NCBI GenBank assembly: GCA_944989445.1
Contig: CALYLW010000055.1
Location: 1,803,001-1,867,000 of the forward strand
DNA from: Ampullaceana balthica
Taxonomy: Eukaryota > Mollusca > Gastropoda > Lymnaeidae
DNA length: 64,000 bases
Reading direction: 5' to 3'
Shown one piece after another: positions 42,548 through 52,422 of the stretch. The translations under genes and the position numbers were made by a program. A model generated the notes under the pieces. That model did not search any database, was not told the origin of the DNA, and saw only the letters and a program-made list of their open reading frames with translations. Position 1 is the stretch's first letter; every line of letters begins with the position of its first letter.

Positions 42548-45108
42548 ATGTCTTCACTGATCTCCTACGGTTCCCACGACGCCGATCATTTGTTTGGCAG
42601 CGGTTCTGTAAATTTCAGCAAACTTTCAGAAACGACAGCAGCGATTACCCCCGGTGGGTACTCCCAGGTGATGGTCAACAGTTTCTTTCGGTTGATATAT
42701 GAGGTGACAGTGTCCTATTTGCTGACCGGGTCTGTGTGCTTGCTGGGGGTCGTCAGTAACATTCTTTGCATAGCGATATTTCTGAGAATCGGTAATTATT
42801 AGTTCTTTTTACAGTCTTTTATTTGTGTGTTGATTTACAGAAGAAAGGCGGATATTAGAGATGTCCGTTTTATGATTAACTTTGCAATAAATTCTATAAG
42901 GTCAGATAGGAAGTTGAGCATTGTTGAGGTAAGAGCTTCCCATCAATAATTTAAAAATAAATAATTTATAAAAAATATTGAAACATTGCAGTTAAAGTAA
43001 CGTGTTAAAAGAAATTCACATTTTATTTTAGAAGATAGAATGTCGTGGGTTGTTTCAGAATGGGCGCTAATCTGTTCAGAGCTGCGCAGGCGCCTGCCCA
43101 TGGCTTGCGTTAGGCATTTTTAGGCGGGGTGAAATAGGTAATTGTCGCCCTTATGAAAATTATGGGAAGAGTTTCAGATTTTGTTTTCGCCTGTGTGATT
43201 GCCAATCATCGAAACCGCCTGCACATGCGAATTAAATAAACAAAAAGTTGAACCACTCATGAAGGAAGGCCAGTCCTTTCCCTAAACGCTCCAAGTGACG
43301 TGCCTATAATCTCTCGCATAAACGATTCACTTAATCGGCCACCAGCGAACTTACCCAACAGCAACATCCCATGCAGCATCCCCATGATGTGCAGAGTTGT
43401 CTTTGTTGATCCCGATGGACACACAACAATTGTAGCCAAACTTTGGGCAGAAATTAGAGGTTTTAAAAATTATGAGAGGGTGCTGGTCAAATATGTAATT
43501 TTTAAACTGAAGCAGTAATACCTTGGATAAGAAACTGGTGTTGGATGACCCGAACTGTGGTATGTGACGTAATTTTTCTTGAGCATAATCACGCGGCCAT
43601 TGTTCTTAGAAGAAATGGTGCGGAAAAAAAACTTCACGTAAAATACCTACTTTAACTTAATATCCCGAATTTGATTATAAGAAATCAAAAGTTTAAAGTG
43701 GCGTATAAAAATGGGCATGGCCCATCCTAGAAAGCCATTTTTTGTTTTTGTTTGTTAAATGTACACGCTTTTTGACCGACGTTAGCACTTAACCTCTGCT
43801 ATAACGATCAATGTTAATTTAGGGGCCGTCCATAACGTACGTCATGCTATTTTTTACCATTTTAACTCCCCCTCCCCCTGTCACAAACTGTCACAAATCT
43901 CGGAACCCCCCCCCCTAAAGTACGTCACACTTTCGAACAAAAATGTTGTTTTTTATTAACAAAATTATTAAAATTTAATATAAAACACCGTGACGTCACA
44001 CTAGGCCGCCACCCTCCCCCTGTCACACTTTCTTACTCCCCCTCTGGAGCGTGACGTACTTTATGGACGGCCCCTTACCTGCTGTTAGGGAAATCAATTA
44101 GATGGGGATCAGCACTGGGAAATATAAATATTCGAAAGGACACATCCACTATCTAAATGTAAAAACACTTCGCTAACTATTACAGGTGTACAGGATGGTG
44201 TCAACATCGCCCTCCTGGCTCTGGCAGTTTCAGATCTTTGCTGTGACGTCACGATGTTATGGTGCGTCATGTGTCAAGGGATCATCCGATTCGCCCAAGC
44301 CAACTTTCCGGTGGAGCCTTTCAGCCTCATGATCATGACCGGAAGCTATCCCAGAGTTATCTTCTCCCGAGTAACAAGCTGGCTGACAGCTCTCATCTCC
44401 CTTGAACGTAGCGCATGCGTGGTCCTCCCTTTCAAGGTTAAGTCAATCTTCACTCCAAGAAACACCGGGGTTATGACCTTGGCCATCTTCGCCCTTCTGC
44501 TGTCCAGCAACATGCTCATTTATTACCCCAGGAAGCTTGAGATGACATTTTATCCTAACCTTAATTTGACTCGGTTAACTATGATAATTCTAACAGACCG
44601 GTTGTACGGCGCCCACATCATCAACTCAGTCCTTTTCATTTCTCTGCCGTTGATCAACTTAATCTTCATCATCGGTTGTGCGGCGGTGTTGATAATAAAA
44701 CTCGAGGTCTCACAACGATGGCGACTTCACGCTCAGCATGGCGATCTCACCACCAAACGATCTCCACAAACCTTAATGACACTGAGATCGACTACAGCAT
44801 CAGAACCACTGAATGGAATGAAAGATAGACCTAAAAAATCAATTAATTCCAAGAAAGAGATCAAATTGACGAAGATGATCACGTGGTTGACGGTAATATT
44901 CATCGCCTGTAACTCACCCAGCAACGGTTTACTAGCGGCGTCCATATTTGTGTCTGGGTTCACGTCGACGGGGAGGTTGGCCGAACTGTTCCAAATGCTG
45001 CACAGTGTGGCCTTCCTCCTGGAGACTGTCAACTCAAGCGTCAACCTGCTGGTATATTACGCCATGAGCTCTAAGTTTAAAGCTGAGTTCATCAAGCTTT
45101 TCAAATAG
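42548..45108 (+). CDS. Rhodopsin-like (class A) orphan GPCR, gastropod chemosensory-receptor type
   Basis: Exons 42548-42791 and 44186-45108 join in phase (388 aa). Seven membrane segments are visible: TM1 about 54-79 with the conserved Asn71 (GVVSN), TM2 with LALAVSDL (Asp98), TM3 ending in LERS (155-157 in place of DRY) followed by CVVLPFKV, TM4 about 177-195, and TM5 about 226-253. Intracellular loop 3 is long and basic. TM6 has WLTVIFIACNSPSNG and TM7 has NSSVNLLVYYAMSSKFKAEF in place of NPxxY. The extracellular N-terminus has a possible N-glycosylation site (NFS, about 22). Ligand unknown. The single intron after TM1 carries a MITE. Start at 42548 is preferred; an in-frame ATG at 42470 would add 26 residues. 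Confidence 0.88.
43821..44075. mobile_element. Complete MITE of the GGGGCCGTCC family in the GPCR intron
   Basis: Ends AGGGGCCGTCCATAACGTAC and (reverse complement) AGGGGCCGTCCATAAAGTAC, about 255 bp. The interior has 'gtgacgtcac', 'cccctccccctgtcac' and 'aagtacgtcac'. No coding capacity. Confidence 0.85.
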
Positions 45109-45874
45109 AGACCTCAAATCTTTTTGATGAAATGTAATTTAATCATAATCATATCCAAGACTTATTTACGTATTTGCAATTTTTACTTAAAATCGTTAAA
45201 CAGAACTGACTGACACAACAGCTACCGGTACTGAATCAATCATTCTCGGCAAAAAACAGCAAGAAAAACATTCTTAGAGCTATTTTTTTCACTTTTTTAT
45301 ATGCATCGATCCTTCTGTTGTTATTTTATTTTTAAATATATATACATATTTAAGTTGTAGGGTAAAAACTGAGCCACCCCAACACAATATCTGCATACCC
45401 TCATCAGAAAAAAAAATCACATACTGACAAATCTGGCGATCTATAACTAGGGGGTTAGGGAACGCTACCAAATCTCGCACGCTGAATTTCTAAGCAAATT
45501 GTGGATGTCGGATGATACCTATTTTCATCTCACAGGTTCCTTGAATGACTACCGTTACTGGAGAGACACAAATGCTAATGAAGTTCATTATATGTTTGTA
45601 AGGTGACAGTATGGTGTGTGCAGTTTCATTACAGGGAATCATTGGACCATATTTTTTTTAATGACGAAGGGGCCACAGTAACTGTTAATGCGGATCGTTA
45701 CGTGGAGATGTTACAGATTGTTACAATCTTTCGTTACACCTGAATAAAGTAAATGTCCACACGTTCAAGAAACCTGGTTTCAACAGGATGGGAGGGATCA
45801 CCATCACACACTGCACGGTGATCAGAGGAACCAGATTTCAAATATGCATTCGTACAGGAGGACGGGATCTAAAG
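45109..45874. other. GPCR 3' flank
   Basis: No convincing poly(A) signal close to the stop and no recognised element. Confidence 0.35.
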
Positions 45875-46064
45875 CAGTGCTTTTCAAAGTGGTGGTCCGC
45901 GAACCGGTGCTCGTCCGTGGGCCATCCGATGCCGGTCCGCAGAAGTTGCCAAGAAAGGACATTTCGCTACCACGTCAGTAGAGGAAAAATATTTCACCGG
46001 TCCCTGGTGCAATGGAAAAAAATTCATGCCGGTCCGCCAATACTAAAAAGTTTGAGAAGCACTG
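45875..46064. mobile_element. hAT MITE with exact 8-bp duplication
   Basis: Ends CAGTGCTTTTCAAAGTGG and (reverse complement) CAGTGCTTCTCAAACTTT, flanked by identical ATCTAAAG (45867-45874, 46065-46072). 'ggtccgc' motifs recur inside. Confidence 0.93.
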
Positions 46065-46688
46065 ATCTAAAGGACGGAATTTAAAAAACAAAAGATAAAT
46101 TCCATTAATTTTTCTTAAATGGCATATTTTAAGATTTTAAATACTATGAATAAAATGTTTTCTCCCCAATATCTCTTGGTTTTATCGGATCATAAAAAGA
46201 TCCAGTTTTTTTTTGTGTCACCCTGTAGAAATGTTGCAAAAATAACTAGAAATTATTGTTATGACAGAAATTTATTATAGTTTCTGGGAGTTTATAAAAG
46301 GGTCTGATACTGTGGTGGTTGGTAATCTTCATTTTTTAAAAATTGTCTGCATTCAGTGCCCTCAAAATATTCAGCCAGTACTTAATACTCCAATACTTCC
46401 AATACTTAATTATTTTCAGTAATTAATTCTCTATCCTGGCTCTCACATTTATGTTCTTGCTTGTTATCCATTCATTTCATCTATCATCATCTTATACATT
46501 CCTGTGATGTTTCCCTCTTTTGATAAGTCTTCTATTTCTTTTAGTCTTTTCCCAATCCCTCTTTTCTTCCTGCACATTTTGTCGCTTCTTTTCTGGCTTC
46601 TCTGTTTGTTTGTGTTGTCTTTCTTGTGTCTCTTTGTAGCATAATCACCCCTGCTTTGTTCCTTTCTTCAATAGTTTTTGTGGGTAAC
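46065..46688. other. Spacer with a pyrimidine-rich strand
   Basis: From about 46500 to 46670 the plus strand is rich in T and C. No gene recognised. Confidence 0.4.
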
Positions 46689-47931
46689 CAGACAAAATGA
46701 CAAGTGACAAAACGACAAGTGACAAAACAATTTGTCTTTTAACTCTATTAAATTATATTTATTTTCGTTCAATAATCCACAATACTAAAAGTAGTAATAT
46801 TTTATCCCGAATTTCTCCTCAACTATCTCACTTATTTAACTGCTTTACCAACGTTGCTGGATAGGATTGTGGCATAGGTTCCATCGTTGATTAAAAAAAA
46901 AGAAAACTGACCTTACAGTGTAAATGATTCCATCTGTCATCTTAATTTTATGGTTGAGATAGAGATGGATTGATGGTCGTTTGATTTTTTTTAATCTTAA
47001 GGAAATAACAATGATAAGTTTACAAAATATAATATACTAGACGCCCCGCGGCGTAGCATACGCCACAGACTTGCTCACGGAGAGTTCTTTTACCCCTTTA
47101 ATGCACTTTTTTAGGGCGCCTACGGCGCCGACCTTTTTCAAAAGCCCAACTAAATTGTCCTTGTTTGATCAATGCGAAAATTTAAACTTTTTGAAATGCA
47201 CACAAAGTATTTTATAATAGGGGTTGTAGGGCGCCTATGGCGCCCCCTTTGTTTTTTGATGTTATAATTAACCATCATCAAATCCTCTTTTTACATTGTT
47301 CCCTTTTTACAAAATTAAAATGTCAGCGAAAACAATGACGTCATATAATTTTTTTTACAGCGCATATTTAATTTGCACACCTTTTGATGCATTGGTGCAG
47401 TAATTTGGTGCACTGCTTTCTAAAATTAGTATCTGTTGCACATGCAGCTTCTTGTAGCCTCGCAAGGTCCGACCACGAAGAGAATTATATATATAGAAGA
47501 ATAGGTACTATTCCCATGCAACAATTCGGGGATTCAATTCTGGATCACGTTTTTAAAAAAAAACTTCTTATCTTTAAGTGTTAAATAAATTTATATAAAC
47601 TTTTTAGCCACTAATTTCTAGAAATACCTATTTTTATGAATTCTAATTAATATTTCAAAGCAATGCAATAACTATACTCACTATTCATAAGTTAAACCAA
47701 GAGGGTAAAATTAATTGGGCATTTTTTATCACGTCAAAATCAGTCAGAAAATCAATGTGATATTTAAAAAAAATAGTCCCAAAATTTTTTGTTACAAATT
47801 GCGGAAACCAGACGTTAAAAAATAGTTAAAGTGACAAAACGACAAGGTGACAAAACCTTGTCCTTTTGTCAAGGTGACAAAACCTTGTCCTTTTGTCATC
47901 TTGTCGTTTTGTCACTTGTCGTTTTGTCATG
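46689..47931. mobile_element. Element with repetitive GACAAAACGACAAGTGACAA termini
   Basis: The left end 'cagacaaaatgacaagtgac' then 'aaaacgacaagtgacaaaac' is the near-complement of the right end ('gtcgttttgtcacttgtcgt' plus 'tttgtcatg'). Tandem variants of 'ccttgtccttttgtcaaggt' lie beside the right end. No transposase. A Helitron (47037-47497) is nested inside. Confidence 0.6.
47037..47497 (-). mobile_element. Non-autonomous Helitron, same family as 26089
   Basis: Reverse-complemented, the 3' end has GGCGTATGCTACGCC, then GCGGGGCGTCTAG followed by T. The 5' end TCTATATATATAATTC and 'agctgcatgtgcaac' match the copy at 26089. The base before the 5' TC is T rather than A, so the exact start is uncertain. 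'gggcgcctacggcgcc' palindromes lie inside. Confidence 0.7.
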
Positions 47932-47936
47932 GAATC

Positions 47937-48327
47937 GTTTTCATTAGACATTATACTTAATGTGTGCCAACATCACATTACGTTTTACTGCAGCATAAAA
48001 TTTCTTTTTGGCACAGGCACAGAGTTTAACCGAGTTTAATAGAATCATCATAATAAAATTGTGCAAAGCTAGTTGAACATATTTCGGAACATTAAAAAAG
48101 AGAGTGGGCTGGTTTGAAATTTTCTGCATTAATTTTCAAACCATAAGCAAGCCCTCTCTCTCTCTCTCTCTTTTTTATGTTTCGAAATATGTTCAACTAG
48201 CTTTTGCACAATTTTATTATGATGATTCTATTAAACTCAGTTAAACTCTGTGCCAAAAAGAAAGTTTATGCTGCAGTTAAACTTAATGTGATGTTGGCAC
48301 ACATTAAGTATAATGTCTACTGAAAAC
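47937..48327. repeat. Long foldback with ~180-bp arms
   Basis: Left arm 47937 to about 48117 ('acattatacttaatgtgtgc', 'tagttgaacatatttcggaa') and right arm about 48146-48327 ('gcacacattaagtataatgt', 'ttcgaaatatgttcaactag') are nearly complementary, with a few substitutions and a small indel. A short centre and a (CT)n run sit at the tip. No flanking duplication identified. Confidence 0.85.
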
Positions 48328-48597
48328 AAACTACATAGGCATAAGCACTGTAGCAGTGCAAAAAAAAACAACAACTGTAATACGATGGATGTAATACTTC
48401 AACTTTTAGGGGGAAAATTTGCTTAGCCTATAACTTAAGGAATTTGAATGTAGGCGACATAAAATAATTTTCATCAATTATAAAGATTTTATTTGTCAAG
48501 TGTCCAACATTCTGTCTACAAATAGCTCCCCCGCCCCCAACCCAAATCACTTGATTTGCTATACAGCACTCAGATAAGCTTTTAAAATTTATTCAGT

Positions 48598-48800
48598 TTG
48601 CAAGAATAAACACTTAAAAATTCTATTTCTTCAGGCCTTGAATTCGGAAGTGGAATGGGTTGCCTGATCAAACCAGGAAAATCAACAATCTATCAACATT
48701 TAAAGTCTAATTAAAAATACAAGATTAAACATAAACCATGGATAAGTGTAGGACTAGGACGCAAAAATCTTCTGTATAGCCTAGGAGTGTCTGTGATAGA
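48598..48800 (+). mobile_element. Family A LINE 3' end, diverged
   Basis: 'gaattcggaagtggaatggg' then 'ttgcctgatcaaaccaggaa' and 'aaaatcttctgtatagccta' follow the family A tail with more substitutions than the copy at 1335. Confidence 0.75.
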
Positions 48801-49151
48801 TACCATACTTTAAGTATTTAGAAATGAACATTAAAAACATATGTGACACTTCTTTTACTTTAATTGATAAACTTAAATTGAAACTGAATCATATTTTTAT
48901 TTATTATGAGGGAAAATATAAAAATAATTGTAAAAAATATTTGTGTATACTCATATCTGTAAAAATTGAATATCAAACAGCTCTTACAATAGCGCATTAC
49001 TGTATTTATAAACTATACTTGCGGTATTTAGTCTCTATCAAAACAATTTATCAATACCCCTCAACCATAAAATACATTATCATTAATATTAATATATGTT
49101 AGCTATTACAGCGCTATTTTTTTTTAGTTTTAAAAATATGTAAGGTATTTT
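48801..49151. other. AT-rich spacer
   Basis: Nothing recognised; the open frame at 48824-49102 is composition-driven. Confidence 0.4.
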
Positions 49152-50064
49152 GGTAGACATTAGGACAGACGTCCGGAAGTATTTCGGATCTATTCTGTAG
49201 TTTATTTATTATTTTTTAGTCTACTTCCTGTTTCATAGTTGCAGTTCTCAATTATTTAGAAATGACTCATGACAAAACGAACTGTCCTCTCTACTATAAA
49301 CATGTACAAATAAAATTAGGAACTCCTTGTGGACCTACAACTGTGACTCATAATTAATTGTAACCAATGGTTAAATGGCTTTTGAACACGGCACTTTTTA
49401 TGAATGAAACAATGAGATCAAGGCAATAGTAGTAGAGTCAAAATGAGGTTATGGGATGAATGGTTGCCAATGACAACAAGTCTGCACACGGTACATTTTG
49501 TTATTCCATTCGAATATCTGGATGTATATTTCTAAAATTCTTGATTTTTAAAAATTACATTATTTTCTGTTTGTTTTATTTCCAAAGCTTATTTAATTAT
49601 TTGGTTTATTAATGAGAATTTGTGGGGAAAAATATCTTTTTATCATTATTATTAAAAATTATAAATCTGGAATTTTTCACAATGCTTGTGACTGTTAGTG
49701 AAAGAGAGTTATTGATGATCATTATAAAAATTTAAAAAAATTAGCCTATTTTATTTAATTTAAAAAAAAATATTTAAAAACACAATAAAAAACAAAATCG
49801 AGGTTAGAAGACACACACAATTTTATTTTGTCGGAAACGTCAATTTTAGACTCACCGGACAGTGTTATATCTTAAATATTTATATAGTTTGAGGCCCTAT
49901 AACTATAAGCACAACTACATAAATATTAAGTAAAAATGTAGCCGAGAGGTACATTTTTAAATAATTGAGAACTGCAACTATGAAACAGGAAGTAGACTAA
50001 AAAATAATAAATAAACTACAGAATAGATCCGAAATACTTCCGGACGTCTGTCCTAATGTCTACC
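49152..50064. mobile_element. Non-coding element with perfect 107-bp inverted termini and 8-bp duplication
   Basis: Arms 49152-49258 and 49958-50064 are perfect inverted copies starting GGTAGACATTAGGACAGACG. Identical flanks GGTATTTT lie at 49144-49151 and 50065-50072. The 700-bp interior is AT-rich and non-coding. Long TIRs with an 8-bp duplication recall Mutator-like elements, but the end is not CAG (hAT), and no transposase allows assignment. Perfect arms imply a recent insertion. Confidence 0.88.
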
Positions 50065-50352
50065 GGTATTTTCAAGCTCTCAAGGAAAAATATACAATAA
50101 TTTAAAGGTTAAAAAAACGTAAGTTCTCACTAGTCACTAGAAAACTATATTATACTATATAAATATAATATAATATATCGAATATTAATAATTAAATTAA
50201 TTAACGTGCAAAAACTGCTTTTTTTACTTTTAATTTTATCCGCCCTAATTTAATCATGATATATTGTATTATTATTTTTATAATTATAAAGACGAATACA
50301 GAGGCATTATAGTTTAGTATAGGCATAGGCATATTCATTATTTATCATATAG
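50065..50352. other. AT-rich spacer
   Basis: Nothing recognised. Confidence 0.4.
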
Positions 50353-51691
50353 CCGGGGTCGGGAAACCATGCCATAGCTCGCGAGCCATAAAATATATGC
50401 CATATGAGGCATATGTGGCTCTATTGATGGCTGCATCTGGCTCGTAGACAAATGTTTGATTCTAAAAAAAAATGTTTCTTCAGGCTCCTTTGATCTACAT
50501 TTACATATTAATAAATTTATCTAAATCAGCTAAATGTGAAAATGCAAGGCGTTGGAAATACAATCTTATCGGACTTATCCCTGCAACAAGCAGTGTTTGC
50601 ATTTGAAAACAAGCTAGAACTCTTCATCGCTGACATTGAAACAGATCGTTTACTAAACTTAGAAAAATTGGGAGATTTCAAAGATACGTGCCCGTCAAGT
50701 GACCCTGCTCAACATCTTAATATTCAGCAGCTAGCAGGCTTCATATCTAATCTCCTGCAATCATTTAAAGCACGCTTTGGACTTTTGAGAATTTTGCTAG
50801 CACACCCATCTTTTGAAGTTCATCAGCCATCCACACGAGTGTGCAGTGGACAGCACTGATCTGAGTTGCATCCTAGGTGTCTCCTTCAGAAATTTTGAGC
50901 TCCAGGCTGCTTACCTGCAGGCCTCAGACATGTGGGTGAATAAGTTCAAGTAAGTCTCTGAATGAAGATTTGGAAAGACTTGCACGACAGCAGGCAGAGT
51001 TGTCGAGCCAACTTAAGTGGGCAGAAATGAAAAAAACTTCTACACGCAGACCAGCTGATTGTCAAAACTTAGATCACGCTTCCCGTCACATACCACACAC
51101 TGCAGCATGTGAGTATTGCTGTACTGACAATGTTTGGCTCTACGTAAGCATTGGAGCAGTCTTTCTTACATCTTAAGAACATTAAGACCAATCAGCAATC
51201 ATTTTTAATGGATGGAAATCTTATGCCTGCTTGAAGCTTAACCTTACCACGAATCAACCAGACTACAAAGCCATCAGCAAAGCCATGCAGCACCACAACT
51301 CGCATTAATGGTAAGAAATACCATTATTGATTAGCAACAGCAAATCAATGTTATTAAAAAGAATTCAGAGAAATAATTATAGTACTTATAGTGTTGAAAT
51401 TACACAAAATGCACACATTTACTTGAATTTTTAGTTTTAATTAGTGCTTAAAAAAAAAGATATTGGAACGCATGAAAAAGGTACCAGAACGCAACCTGAA
51501 AAAGCATTCCAGCCAATGAAAAAAATATATATGTGGGGAAAAAAAGGTGCCAGAACGCAGTTCCAGTGCGTTACGCACTGGTTTTAAACATAATGCACTG
51601 GTTTTAAACATCATGTATGGCTCTCACAGAATTACTATTCAAAATATGTGGTGTTTATGGCTCTCTCAGACAAAAAGTTTCCCGACCTCTG
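50353..51691 (+). mobile_element. hAT element with exact 8-bp duplication and transposase remnants
   Basis: Left CCGGGGTCGGGAAACC and right (reverse complement) CAGAGGTCGGGAAAC, flanked by identical TCATATAG (50345-50352, 51692-51699). Sub-terminal 'tatggctct' motifs occur at both ends. Plus-strand frame 50536-50859 (LSLQQAVFAFENKLELFIAD ... LLQSFKARFGLLRILLAHPS) resembles the middle part of GTF2IRD2/EPM2AIP1-type hAT transposases. The rest is broken. Confidence 0.85.
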
Positions 51692-51703
51692 TCATATAGG
51701 CTA

Positions 51704-51765
51704 TCTTATCTTATCTGTTACAGACGCTCCCTCTATACAGAAGATTATTGCGTCCTACGCTAGGC
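51704..51765 (-). mobile_element. Family A LINE tail fragment
   Basis: 'cttatctgttacagacgctc' then 'cctctatacagaagattatt' and 'gcgtcctacgc' is the reverse complement of the family A 3' end. Confidence 0.8.
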
Positions 51766-51978
51766 TACATGAATATGACTACCTCTACATGATACATTAC
51801 TGATACATGTATCTGTATTTTTAATTAAAATTGAAATTCTAAAGTTTAAACTTAAACATCAGTAAAAATATTTGATATTTGACTTTTATATTGTCATAAT
51901 TTCATAACATAATATTATTATTAATAATATTGTTTTAAGTTAAAGTACTTATCGTTTATCCCATCCTCAAATGTCCTT

Positions 51979-52100
51979 GGGGCCGTCCATAAATGACGTC
52001 ACAGGATTTTGGCTGGTTTTTCACTCCCCCTTCCCCCTTTCCCCCTCATCATGTGTCGTCACCCCCCCCCACCTCTCCAATATGATGTCATAGAGCTTTG
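51979..52100. mobile_element. GGGGCCGTCC-family MITE, truncated
   Basis: Starts GGGGCCGTCCATAAATGACG, continues with a C/T-rich block ('cccccttcccccttt') and 'atgatgtcatagagctttg'. No right terminus found. Confidence 0.7.
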
Positions 52101-52422
52101 CCCCTCATAGTAGCTGTATTTTCTATTTGAAAAATAGCATGTTTCATTTCATATAAGACTGAAAAATAACAAAAGCTATAATTTATTATAAAAGTACTTT
52201 TATATTAAAGTAATTTTTATCTTAAAGATCATTACTTCCTAATTTCCTAATTTGAGATCTTCTTATCTTTATTTTTAAATTTTTATAAAATAAAATTTCA
52301 GTTACCTTTTCTTTATTTCTACAAAAAGAGATATATTTAAAAATATTACAGAAATATCTATATATTTAATTTATCTGTAGGATAGACCACAAGCAAGAAA
52401 GAAAATTGTCTAAAATGAAATA

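Noticed and set aside
43257..43518. GC-richer stretch with frames on both strands in the GPCR intron (60 and 72 codons)
   Set aside because: No recognisable family, no convincing splice sites linking it to the GPCR; left unassigned.
48824..49102. 92-codon plus-strand ORF
   Set aside because: Isoleucine, lysine and asparagine-rich translation of AT-rich sequence without domain or splice context.
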